From an uncultured Bacteroidales bacterium (lineage in GTDB: Bacteria > Bacteroidota > Bacteroidia > Bacteroidales > Muribaculaceae): a stretch of DNA of 8,188 nt. This document shows, piece by piece, positions 1-5,470 of this stretch (the stretch's first letter is position 1; each line of letters begins with the position of its first letter). Where the stretch lies: NCBI GenBank assembly GCA_945828175.1, contig CALZQD010000064.1, positions 1 through 8,188 of the forward strand, given 5' to 3'. Both the position numbers and the translations under genes were made by a program. The notes under the pieces were generated by a model. The model searched no databases. It was not told the DNA's origin and worked only from the letters and a program-made list of their open reading frames with translations.

Positions 1-466
1 CGGATATTGCGGGCATGACTGATTTCCATTCGTCCAAAGCGGATACACCGGGACGCATTTTCAAGGAGAACCGCACCGAGGAATAACGCGTCGACATAAG
101 TTTTGAGATTTCAGAGAGGAGACTGGCGTTGAGGAGTGTCGATGCTCCCCTGCCCTTTTTCAGCTGAGGGACGAACGGACAACCCATATTGAGGTTTATT
201 TCCCTAAGGCCTTCGCTTGTAAGCCGGTCACACAGGGATGTGAACTCGTCAACATCCTTGAAAATTATTTGGGCTATGGGCTTATGGTTTGCGTTCAGCG
301 GACTGAATATATCTTTAATATCTTTGGGACGTATCGCGCCTTTTTCTATCTGGGCGAACGGCGTGAAATATGAATCGGCGCCTCCGTATATAATAGCGTG
401 GCAATGACGCCATATGGCATCGGTATATCCCTGGAGTGGTGCGGCAAAAAGGTTTATATCGTTCAT
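1..466 (-). CDS. tRNA-dihydrouridine synthase (Dus family), 3' end outside window
   Basis: Translating the minus strand from the ATG at 466-464 gives 155 uninterrupted residues running off the left edge, so only the N-terminal half is present. Dus enzymes are FMN-dependent and reduce uridine to dihydrouridine in the tRNA D-loop. Visible are the N-terminal barrel strand FAAPLQGYTDAIWR (about residues 7-20), the signature INLNMGCPF (about 90-98) with the presumed catalytic Cys96, and the KMRPG motif (about 137-141) whose Lys and Arg bind flavin and phosphate in the family. The ATG overlaps the stop of the upstream MATE gene in an ATGA, so the two are very likely cotranscribed and translationally coupled. 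No Shine-Dalgarno sequence is seen, as is usual in Bacteroidetes. The DusA/B/C subtype cannot be decided from this fragment. Confidence 0.9.
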   Translation of the reverse strand, partial: MNDINLFAAPLQGYTDAIWRHCHAIIYGGADSYFTPFAQIEKGAIRPKDIKDIFSPLNANHKPIAQIIFKDVDEFTSLCDRLTSEGLREINLNMGCPFVPQLKKGRGASTLLNASLLSEISKLMSTRYSSVRFSLKMRPGVSALDEWKSVMPAIS

Positions 467-1770
467 TTGGTCCAGGTCAGATGTCTGAGTTTGTTTGAGT
501 AAAGCAATAGCTCGACAACGCCTCTTGTCGCGAGATAGAGCACGAAAGCGAGCCACAACGCATGGTTGCCGAGACGGCTGTCGAAGATGAAATAGACGGC
601 GAAGAACACGACGGCGGCAAAGGCTATCGAAACGAGCATGGCGCGCGTCTGCATCATGCCGACAAAGACACCGTCGAAGACGAAGGCTGTGACTCCGGCT
701 ACGGGAATTACTGCGGCCCAGCCGATATATTTATCACAGATATCTATTATCGGGCGGTTGTCGGTCAGGAGCGACAGCAGGGCATTGCCTGCGAAGAAAT
801 AAGCGGCCATGAAGACGAGCGACAAGGCTATGCCCCATTTAAACAGGCTCTTGACCAGATGCGACAGGTCGGCGCGCGACGAGGCACCATAGTATTTTCC
901 CGCCAAAGCCTCGCCGGCGAAGGCGAATCCGTCGATGAAATATGAAAAGAAGGTGAAGAGCTGCATCAGCAGCGCGTTGGCCGAAAGTATGTCGACGCCC
1001 TGACGCGCGCCCGAGCGGGTAAACCAGACGGTGACAAGCACGAGACAGAGCGTGCGCAGGAAGATGTCGGCGTTGACAGAGATGAGTTTCTTGAACTCGG
1101 CGAGCCTGAAGATAAGAGCGCGGCCGGGAAACGCGACACGGTATTTTTTAGCGATATAGCCTGCGAGAGCAAAGGCGCCGAGCCACTGCGAAACGGCTGT
1201 GGCGGCGGCCACGCCCTTGATCTCCCAGCCGAGGGCAAAGACAAAGGTGACGCTCAGGCATATGTTTATTACATTAATAATAATAGAGACAAGCATAATG
1301 GCGCGGGAGTTCTGCATGCCGAGCAGCCAGCCCGAGAGGACGTAGGTGACGAGTACGGCCGGAGCGCCCCAGACTGCGACGGTGAAATAAGCCTCGGCGA
1401 GAGTGCGGGTGGCGGCGTCGGGGTCCATAAAATCAATCATCGCCCGTCCGATAGGCCGGTTAAAGAGCAGGATGACAAGGCTCAGGCCAAGGGCTAAGGT
1501 GAAGCCGCGGTAGAAGATGGCTCTGATTTCGGTGCGGTCGTTGCGGCCGAAAGCCTGGGCAGTCATGCCGCTCGAGCCGATGCGCAGGAAGTTGAGCAGC
1601 CAGTAGATCATGTTGAAGACGCTCGCACCAATGGCGACGGCACCGATATAAGAGGCCGCGCCGATATGGCCGACGACGGCTACATCGGCCATTGACATCA
1701 ACGGCACGCTGATGTTTGTTATGATGGCCGGGAAGGCTATGCGCTTAATCTCTTTGTCTTTAGATTCCAC
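463..1770 (-). CDS. MATE family efflux transporter, DinF-like
   Basis: Multidrug and toxin extrusion antiporter of the inner membrane, normally about 12 helices. The product is hydrophobic throughout and carries MATE/DinF landmarks: an N-terminal IAFPAIITNISVPLMSMADVAVVGHIG-type helix, an FLRIGSSGMTAQAFG stretch after helix 2, and at the start of the second half YFIDGFAFAGEALAGKYYG, the usual DinF DGFAFA-EAL motif. I place the start at the GTG at 1770-1768 (VESKDKEIKRIAFP), giving 435 aa. The open frame continues to an ATG at 1833, but those 21 extra residues are not family-like and lie over a candidate minus-strand promoter (1775-1782) and the -33 box of the divergent RNA promoter. The gene ends in an ATGA overlap with the dus gene. 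Substrate cannot be inferred. Confidence 0.92.
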   Translation of the reverse strand: MESKDKEIKRIAFPAIITNISVPLMSMADVAVVGHIGAASYIGAVAIGASVFNMIYWLLNFLRIGSSGMTAQAFGRNDRTEIRAIFYRGFTLALGLSLVILLFNRPIGRAMIDFMDPDAATRTLAEAYFTVAVWGAPAVLVTYVLSGWLLGMQNSRAIMLVSIIINVINICLSVTFVFALGWEIKGVAAATAVSQWLGAFALAGYIAKKYRVAFPGRALIFRLAEFKKLISVNADIFLRTLCLVLVTVWFTRSGARQGVDILSANALLMQLFTFFSYFIDGFAFAGEALAGKYYGASSRADLSHLVKSLFKWGIALSLVFMAAYFFAGNALLSLLTDNRPIIDICDKYIGWAAVIPVAGVTAFVFDGVFVGMMQTRAMLVSIAFAAVVFFAVYFIFDSRLGNHALWLAFVLYLATRGVVELLLYSNKLRHLTWTK

Positions 1771-1774
1771 AGTG

Positions 1775-1782
1775 CAAATGTA
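1775..1782 (-). promoter_or_regulatory. candidate -7 element of the MATE-dus operon
   Basis: On the minus strand this reads TACATTTG, a match to the Bacteroidetes -7 consensus TAnnTTTG. It lies 5-7 bases before the proposed GTG start, implying a nearly leaderless mRNA. No TTG is found about 20 bases upstream, unlike the plus-strand promoters here, so the call is tentative. A 10-bp AT palindrome (1796-1805) sits just upstream. Confidence 0.4.
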
Positions 1783-1827
1783 AGAATAATCCGCGATAAT
1801 ATTATGCTGAAAAACATATGAAAAAAG

Positions 1828-1858
1828 TTGCATTTATAAACAGTTTTGCATACCTTTG
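1828..1858 (+). promoter_or_regulatory. Bacteroidetes-type promoter of the unassigned ncRNA
   Basis: A TTG at 1828-1830 is followed after exactly 20 bases by TACCTTTG at 1851-1858, the -33/-7 arrangement of the Bacteroidetes primary sigma factor. Transcription should begin near 1863. No credible protein gene follows before the terminator at 2145-2179, so the product is inferred to be an RNA. It diverges from the MATE gene. Confidence 0.8.
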
Positions 1859-1863
1859 TGTTA

Positions 1864-2179
1864 TAAAATCAAAGGCGAGAGAGCCGGGTGCGGGTCTCGA
1901 GAGCGGGCAGGAAAGAAAGCCCCGGAGTCTCTGAGATTCGCGAGAAAGATTAAAGATTTACCACATCAAAGTAGATTGGGAAACTCTTCAAATCATAATG
2001 AAATACCGAGACAAGCTTAGTCATCCAATGGCGGGCCCCAACCTCTTCGGAGGTGCTTTAATGCCAGGCGGATTACAAAGGAAGGCGAGCACTCAAAACC
2101 TGTCTATTCGGAGTTTCATCGCATCCTTTGGTGTGGGATTTATAAAAGAGGTATCGCCCGCGGGCTTTACCTCTTTTTT
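1864..2179 (+). ncRNA. putative structured non-coding RNA of about 315 nt, class unknown
   Basis: This stretch is bounded by its own promoter and intrinsic terminator. The only longer open frame (1998-2279) runs through the terminator and into the tRNA, so it is not a gene. Visible pairings suggest a folded RNA. The 5' end TTATAAAATC (1861-1870) can pair with GATTTATAA (2137-2145) with one bulged A, and AAAGG (1871-1875) with CCTTT (2125-2129). CCGGG (1884-1888) can pair with CCCGG (1921-1925), flanked by GAGA (1879-1882) and TCTC (1928-1931). A perfect ACCTC-TTCG-GAGGT hairpin with a C(UUCG)G loop lies at 2041-2054, enclosed by TGGC (2029-2032) and GCCA (2063-2066). AAACTC (1981-1986) matches GAGTTT (2111-2116). 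I see no RNase P, tmRNA or SRP signature motifs. A 6S-like RNA or the Bacteroidales-1 class remain possible. Confidence 0.65.
2145..2179 (+). terminator. intrinsic terminator of the ncRNA
   Basis: AAAGAGGTA (2145-2153) pairs perfectly with TACCTCTTT (2168-2176) around an inner GCC-CGCG-GGC hairpin (2156-2165). A run of six T (2174-2179) closes it. It separates the RNA from the tRNA-Leu promoter that starts 14 bases later. Confidence 0.9.
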
Positions 2180-2192
2180 ATTTACCGACGGC

Positions 2193-2223
2193 TTGCAGAA
2201 ACGACATAAAGTCGCTACCTTTG
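2193..2223 (+). promoter_or_regulatory. promoter of tRNA-Leu
   Basis: TTG at 2193-2195, a 20-base spacer, then TACCTTTG at 2216-2223. This is the Bacteroidetes -33/-7 pattern with the same spacing as the ncRNA promoter. Transcription would start just ahead of the mature tRNA 5' end at 2236. Confidence 0.85.
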
Positions 2224-2235
2224 CAGACCGAAACC

Positions 2236-2317
2236 GCGCATATGGCGTAATTGGTAGCCGCGTTAGACTTAGGATCTAATGTCGTAAGACGTGGGGGTTC
2301 GAGTCCCCCTATGCGCA
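2236..2317 (+). tRNA. tRNA-Leu (anticodon UAG)
   Basis: Complete class II cloverleaf. The acceptor stem is GCGCATA (2236-2242) with TATGCGC (2310-2316), and the discriminator is A2317. The anticodon stem TTAGA (2263-2267)/TCTAA (2275-2279) closes the loop CTTAGGA, with anticodon TAG at 2270-2272, reading CUA and related leucine codons. A long variable arm (GTC-GTAA-GAC, about 2281-2290) and a T arm GGGGG-TTCGAGT-CCCCC follow. CCA is not encoded, so it must be added enzymatically. The gene has its own promoter and terminator, a single-gene unit next to an accessory stretch. Confidence 0.97.
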
Positions 2318-2324
2318 CTTGAAG

Positions 2325-2357
2325 TCGCCTTTAACTCATTGAGGTAAAGGCGATTTT
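2325..2357 (+). terminator. intrinsic terminator after tRNA-Leu
   Basis: TCGCCTTTA (2325-2333) pairs perfectly with TAAAGGCGA (2345-2353). An inner CTC-ATT-GAG can extend the hairpin after one mismatch. It is followed by TTTT (2354-2357) and lies eight bases after the tRNA discriminator. Confidence 0.88.
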
Positions 2358-2423
2358 GATTTTCTACGAAGCACAAACGATGCATTTGGAAGAGAGGTAT
2401 TGCGCCATGCGCCATTATTTTGT

Positions 2424-2454
2424 TTGTTTTTTATTTAAATAATCAATACCTTTG
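2424..2454 (+). promoter_or_regulatory. promoter of the small membrane protein gene
   Basis: TTG at 2424-2426, 20-base spacer, TACCTTTG at 2447-2454. Transcription from here would leave a leader of roughly 15 bases before the ATG at 2476. A second -7-like box, TACATTTG, occurs at 2465-2472 in a direct repeat but has no TTG at the right distance and lies too close to the ATG to serve it. Confidence 0.75.
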
Positions 2455-2474
2455 TGATAATCAATACATTTGTT
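2439..2474 (+). repeat. 18-bp tandem direct repeat duplicating a -7 promoter box
   Basis: ATAATCAATACCTTTGTG (2439-2456) is followed immediately by ATAATCAATACATTTGTT (2457-2474), 16 of 18 positions identical. Each unit carries a TAnnTTTG box. It looks like a local tandem duplication of the promoter core just before the start codon of the small membrane protein. Confidence 0.85.
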
Positions 2475-2475
2475 T

Positions 2476-2709
2476 ATGACACTCTTACTCGGTATACTCA
2501 AAATAATTGCCATAGTAGTAATCATCTTTCTCGCCATAGCCTGCATCGGCGCGGGCTTTGTCCTGTGCAAATGGTTTACAGATGACCTCAATGCCTACTA
2601 TGAAGGTGAACGAGAGCGCAAAAGAGAAGAGTTTTGCGAAAAACAGAGAGCAAAGCTCAAAGCCTGGCGTGATGAAGAGAAACGCCGCAAAGGCATTCCT
2701 GTTAAATAG
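2476..2709 (+). CDS. small single-pass membrane protein, function unknown
   Basis: I use the ATG at 2476, giving 77 aa; an in-frame TTG two codons earlier lies inside the second promoter-like box and is unlikely. Residues about 3-29 form one long hydrophobic segment (LLLGILKIIAIVVIIFLAIACIGAGFVL). A strongly charged tail rich in Lys, Arg and Glu follows (about 41-77), probably a cytoplasmic helix. I recognise no family. The base composition is more AT-rich than the flanking operons. The gene has a dedicated promoter and no obvious partner, and it lies between tRNA-Leu and a DUF5053-like gene in what looks like an accessory stretch. A phage- or toxin-type role would be guesswork. Confidence 0.65.
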   Translation: MTLLLGILKIIAIVVIIFLAIACIGAGFVLCKWFTDDLNAYYEGERERKREEFCEKQRAKLKAWRDEEKRRKGIPVK

Positions 2710-2753
2710 CCTTTGTCACTAATTTCTCAAAGCGTTGCAGCCGCTCCTTGGGC

Positions 2754-3026
2754 GTGAGTTTGTCTTCTGCCAATCTTGCAGAGGCTATAAGCAAACGCAA
2801 GCGACCTGACATAGATGTTAAAGGTATATTGGGAGATATAAGCGAAGCCTTGAACCTTTCATACATAGCCAAACGTTATTTTAACAAAGATCGTACATGG
2901 CTTTACCAACGGCTTAATCGTACGGCCGTTAATGGGAAACCGGCTGCTTTTACTGAATCTGAATTAAAAAAATTGTCCGACTCGCTTGCCGAGCTCAGCA
3001 ATAAAATCCATCAAATTTCTGTTTAA
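2754..3026 (+). CDS. DUF5053-like protein, non-ATG start, possibly N-terminally truncated
   Basis: The C-terminal two thirds (LNLSYIAKRYFNKDRTWLYQRLN, then VNGKPAAFTESELKKLSDSLAELSNKI) resembles, from memory, the Bacteroidetes domain of unknown function DUF5053. Its IAKRYF-K-WLYQRLN core looks like a compact helix-turn-helix-type fold. The frame is open back to a stop at 2703-2705 but contains no ATG before the domain: only TTG at 2748, GTG at 2754 or TTG at 2760. I list GTG 2754, giving 90 aa, with low certainty about the start. Relatives as I recall them have extra N-terminal residues, so this may be a truncated remnant. The opposite strand of the same junction is also open (2702-2812). A terminator follows at 3058. 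Confidence 0.6.
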   Translation: MSLSSANLAEAISKRKRPDIDVKGILGDISEALNLSYIAKRYFNKDRTWLYQRLNRTAVNGKPAAFTESELKKLSDSLAELSNKIHQISV

Positions 3027-3057
3027 TTAACACATTAGTTTTCTTAAGACAACAAAG

Positions 3058-3089
3058 CTCGAAAGACCAATAAACTTTCGAGGTTTTTT
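3058..3089 (+). terminator. intrinsic terminator after the DUF5053-like gene
   Basis: CTCGAAAG (3058-3065) pairs perfectly with CTTTCGAG (3075-3082) over a nine-base loop, followed by G and six T (3084-3089). It insulates the accessory stretch from thrC. Confidence 0.88.
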
Positions 3090-3090
3090 C

Positions 3091-3126
3091 GTAAATATTA
3101 TGCTTATCCAAGACTAAGCGATTTAC
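3091..3126. other. two-part inverted repeat in the thrC upstream region
   Basis: GTAAAT (3091-3096) pairs with ATTTAC (3121-3126), and inside it GCTTA (3102-3106) pairs with TAAGC (3115-3119). It begins one base after the T run of the preceding terminator and lies upstream of the thrC promoter, so it is not in the thrC transcript. No T tract follows. The rest of the 239-base gap (3027-3265) shows only the terminator and the promoter. Confidence 0.5.
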
Positions 3127-3208
3127 AATGGTTTGATGGTGCGTGTAGCCATATTGGCGGAAAAATGAGTCAGCGGGGAATTTTAAGCTATTTTTAATTG
3201 TCGGCGGG

Positions 3209-3239
3209 TTGTTATTGTCAGCGGAATTCGTTAAGTTTG
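3209..3239 (+). promoter_or_regulatory. promoter of the thrC operon
   Basis: TTG at 3209-3211, 20-base spacer, TAAGTTTG at 3232-3239. Transcription should begin near 3245, giving a leader of about 20 bases before the ATG at 3266. That is too short for a leader-peptide attenuator or riboswitch, so regulation through the leader is unlikely. Confidence 0.78.
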
Positions 3240-3265
3240 CATTAGCAATCAACCGCTACAACTGA

Positions 3266-4567
3266 ATGCGATATTACAGCACCAAACAGCACTCGGTCGA
3301 CATCACGCTGCGCAATGCCATGATTGACTGTTATGCCCCCGACGGCGGACAATACCTGCCCGCGGGGTTGCCGGTCGTACCCAAGGCTTTCATCAATAAT
3401 ATGAGCGAGATGTCGCTCAGAGAGACAGCGTTTGTCATCAGCAGCATGCTATTCGGCGACGACATCGGGTCGGCGCGACTCAAGGCTATTGCCGACGAGG
3501 CACTGTCGTTCGACATGCCCCTCACAGCCGTCGGCCGCGACCGCTATATGATAGAACTTTTCCACGGCCCTACCCTGGCGTTCAAGGATATAAGCGCGAG
3601 GTTTATGGCCGGACTCACCAAAGAACTATACCACGACGACGATAAGCCGCTCAATATCTTAGTGACGACGATAGGCAACACCGGCGCCGCCGTGGCCAAC
3701 AGTTTCAGGAACGTCAAGAATGTCAACGTCTTCGTGCTATTTCCCAAAGGCGTGCTGACGCGCTCGCAGCTGAGGCAGATAACCGGAGGCGGCGACAACG
3801 TGAGGGCCATCGAAGTAGCAGGCACGATTGACGACTGCAAGAAGATGGCCGGCGCGGCCCTGCTCGACGAATCGCTGCATCAGAAAATGAACATCACGAG
3901 CGCCAACTCGGCCAACATAGCCCGACTGCTGCCTCAGGTAATCATATTCTTCTATGCCGCGGCGAAACTCAACGCCATGGGCGTCAGTCCCGAGAAGACA
4001 GTCTTCTCGATACCATCGGGCAATCTGAGCGCCGTCACTTCGGGCATCATATCGCGGTGCATGGGCCTCGGCCTCGGCAAGCTGATAGCCGCCTGCAACG
4101 CCAACAACCCCTACTACCGCTACCTGGCAACAGGGCAGATTAGTTCGCAGCCCGTGAGACAGACGCTGGCGAGATGCATGGACACCGACATACCGACCAA
4201 TCTCGAACGCCTCGTGTCGCTCTACGGCAACGAGCCGTCGCGTATGCGCGAGGAAATCGAGACGGCCACGATAGGCGACGACATGATAAAGGCGACAATC
4301 AACCGCGTTCTGGCTGAGCATGGCATCACAATCGACCCGCATACGGCCGTGGCCTTTGCGGCGGCCGACATGCTGCATCCCGGCGAGCCGGCGCTTATAT
4401 TCTCGACCGAGCATCCGGCGAAATCGCTCGACGTGATGACCTCGGTGACAGGCAAGGCGATGGAGCTGCCGCTGCAGCTGACACGCTTCATGGCCAAGAC
4501 GCCGCATAGCGACAAGCTGCCGCCTACCTACCCCGCACTCAAGAAGTATCTCCTTCAAAAACAATAA
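3266..4567 (+). CDS. thrC: threonine synthase
   Basis: PLP enzyme converting O-phosphohomoserine to threonine, the last step of threonine synthesis, in the cytoplasm. The 433-aa length is normal. Landmarks are the N-terminal YYSTKQHSVD-type start, the PLP-lysine motif LFHGPTLAFKD (about 98-108, Lys107), the phosphate-binding loop GNTGAAV (137-143), an ITSANSANIARLLPQ stretch (210-224), IPSGNLS (249-255) and MDTDIPTNLER (305-315). Several loops deviate from the usual forms I recall: GDTG has become GNTG, VPSGNFG has become IPSGNLS, and the SPLQEKQ region reads TRSQLRQ. It may therefore be a divergent or relaxed homologue, though the catalytic Lys is intact. It opens an operon with three further genes; tandem TAATAA stops end it. 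Confidence 0.92.
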   Translation: MRYYSTKQHSVDITLRNAMIDCYAPDGGQYLPAGLPVVPKAFINNMSEMSLRETAFVISSMLFGDDIGSARLKAIADEALSFDMPLTAVGRDRYMIELFHGPTLAFKDISARFMAGLTKELYHDDDKPLNILVTTIGNTGAAVANSFRNVKNVNVFVLFPKGVLTRSQLRQITGGGDNVRAIEVAGTIDDCKKMAGAALLDESLHQKMNITSANSANIARLLPQVIIFFYAAAKLNAMGVSPEKTVFSIPSGNLSAVTSGIISRCMGLGLGKLIAACNANNPYYRYLATGQISSQPVRQTLARCMDTDIPTNLERLVSLYGNEPSRMREEIETATIGDDMIKATINRVLAEHGITIDPHTAVAFAAADMLHPGEPALIFSTEHPAKSLDVMTSVTGKAMELPLQLTRFMAKTPHSDKLPPTYPALKKYLLQKQ

Positions 4568-4591
4568 TAACACATTTTATTTTAATCAATT

Positions 4592-4927
4592 ATGGCAAAT
4601 ATCCGCAAAGTAAAAAAATCAGTACACTACACCTGTGGTGACCTCGCAGCAGAAATACTGATAGCATCGCACGCAATCAACGATTTCGACCGTGAGAAAG
4701 CATATAAGATCGTCAACGACATCGCCTCGCTCCAGACCGACTCAATCTCGAAGTGCAGCTTCTCGTTCGACAAGGTCCGCAAGGATTTTGAAAACGATGC
4801 CGCCTACAACAAAGCCAAAACTGCCTATTATCACGCAGCGTTCAAGAAACTCATCGACTCGTTTAACGACAAAGTTGTCGAAATCGTCAAAGAGATGAAC
4901 GCCGCCCTCCCCGGCAAAAAGGCATAA
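4592..4927 (+). CDS. small helical hypothetical protein
   Basis: A 111-aa protein, rich in Lys, Asp and Ala, with no signal peptide or membrane segment. It starts MANIRKVKKSVHYTCGDLAAE, which resembles, from memory, a widespread uncharacterised Bacteroidales family opening with a similar N-R-K-KK pattern. The sequence is probably all-helical, with hydrophobic residues spaced for a small bundle, and ends in a Lys-rich tail (ALPGKKA). It follows thrC after 24 AT-rich bases and precedes the acyltransferase by two bases (TAATAATG), so it is cotranscribed with both. I cannot assign a function; neither neighbour's pathway obviously needs it. Confidence 0.85.
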   Translation: MANIRKVKKSVHYTCGDLAAEILIASHAINDFDREKAYKIVNDIASLQTDSISKCSFSFDKVRKDFENDAAYNKAKTAYYHAAFKKLIDSFNDKVVEIVKEMNAALPGKKA

Positions 4928-4929
4928 TA

Positions 4930-5469
4930 ATGAATTTAGCGGCGTTAATATTGAAGCTTGCCGGGTGGAAGCTCGAGATTACTGTTCCCGACTATCCCAA
5001 ATGTATCATCTGCGTCGCTCCGCACACGAGCAACTGGGACTTCATACTCGGCAAACTCGCCTATGCCGCCGCAGGCAGAAAAGCAGGCTTCCTGATGAAG
5101 GAGGCCTGGTTTTTCTGGCCCTTAGGGCCTATATTCAGGGCCATAGGCGGCATACCCGTGCCGAAGGTCAGGGGCGGCTCGCTCGTCGAGACGATAGTGA
5201 AGCGCTTTGACGCGACCGACCGGATGCAGCTGGCCATCACGCCCGAAGGCACCCGCAGCCGCGTGACGAAGTGGCGCACCGGCTTCCTCAACATTGCCCG
5301 CGAGGCCAATGTGCCGATTGAGCTCGGAGCAATCGATTTCAAGAAAAAAGAAATCACGATTGTCAGAACGTTCACACCCAGCGGCGACAACGAGCGCGAC
5401 ATGGCCGAGATAAAGAAATATTACAGACAATTCACCGGCAAATATCCCGATAAATTCTGCGCAGACTGA
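4930..5469 (+). CDS. PlsC-type 1-acylglycerol-3-phosphate O-acyltransferase-like protein
   Basis: Lysophospholipid acyltransferase (LPLAT) domain protein of 179 aa. The catalytic motif HTSNWD (His32, Asp37; the HX4D box) is present, then GGIPVPK (about 73-79), the substrate-binding EGTRSR (106-111) and WRTGFLNIA (about 115-123). The family moves acyl chains to lysophosphatidate or related acceptors at the inner face of the membrane. This short form lacks an N-terminal transmembrane helix beyond a weakly hydrophobic start, so it is probably a peripheral membrane enzyme. The acceptor is not predictable: phospholipid, ornithine lipid or another lysolipid are all possible. It is separated from the upstream small gene by two bases and from the downstream amidase by one (TGAGATG), indicating translational coupling. 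Confidence 0.9.
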   Translation: MNLAALILKLAGWKLEITVPDYPKCIICVAPHTSNWDFILGKLAYAAAGRKAGFLMKEAWFFWPLGPIFRAIGGIPVPKVRGGSLVETIVKRFDATDRMQLAITPEGTRSRVTKWRTGFLNIAREANVPIELGAIDFKKKEITIVRTFTPSGDNERDMAEIKKYYRQFTGKYPDKFCAD

Positions 5470-5470
5470 G

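Noticed and set aside
1864..2179. RNase P RNA, tmRNA or SRP RNA as identity of the ncRNA
   Set aside because: The hallmark motifs of each (GAGGAAAGTCC-type core, tag-peptide frame with a tRNA-like 3' end, and the SRP GGAAGGNAGCAG-type loop) are not present.
1998..2279. Plus-strand open frame of 93 codons with an ATG
   Set aside because: It runs through the ncRNA terminator, the tRNA promoter and half of tRNA-Leu, and the peptide resembles no family.
2401..2414. Seven-base tandem repeat TGCGCCA x2
   Set aside because: Too short to interpret; no further copies nearby and no clear role relative to the promoter that follows.
2995..3252. Minus-strand open frame of 85 codons
   Set aside because: It covers the end of the DUF5053-like gene, a terminator hairpin and the thrC promoter; the peptide is low in complexity and unlike any protein I know.
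3737..4573. Long minus-strand frame (278 codons) opposite thrC
   Set aside because: It is an antisense shadow of the thrC codons; the Arg/His-rich peptide has no domain, and thrC itself is unambiguous.
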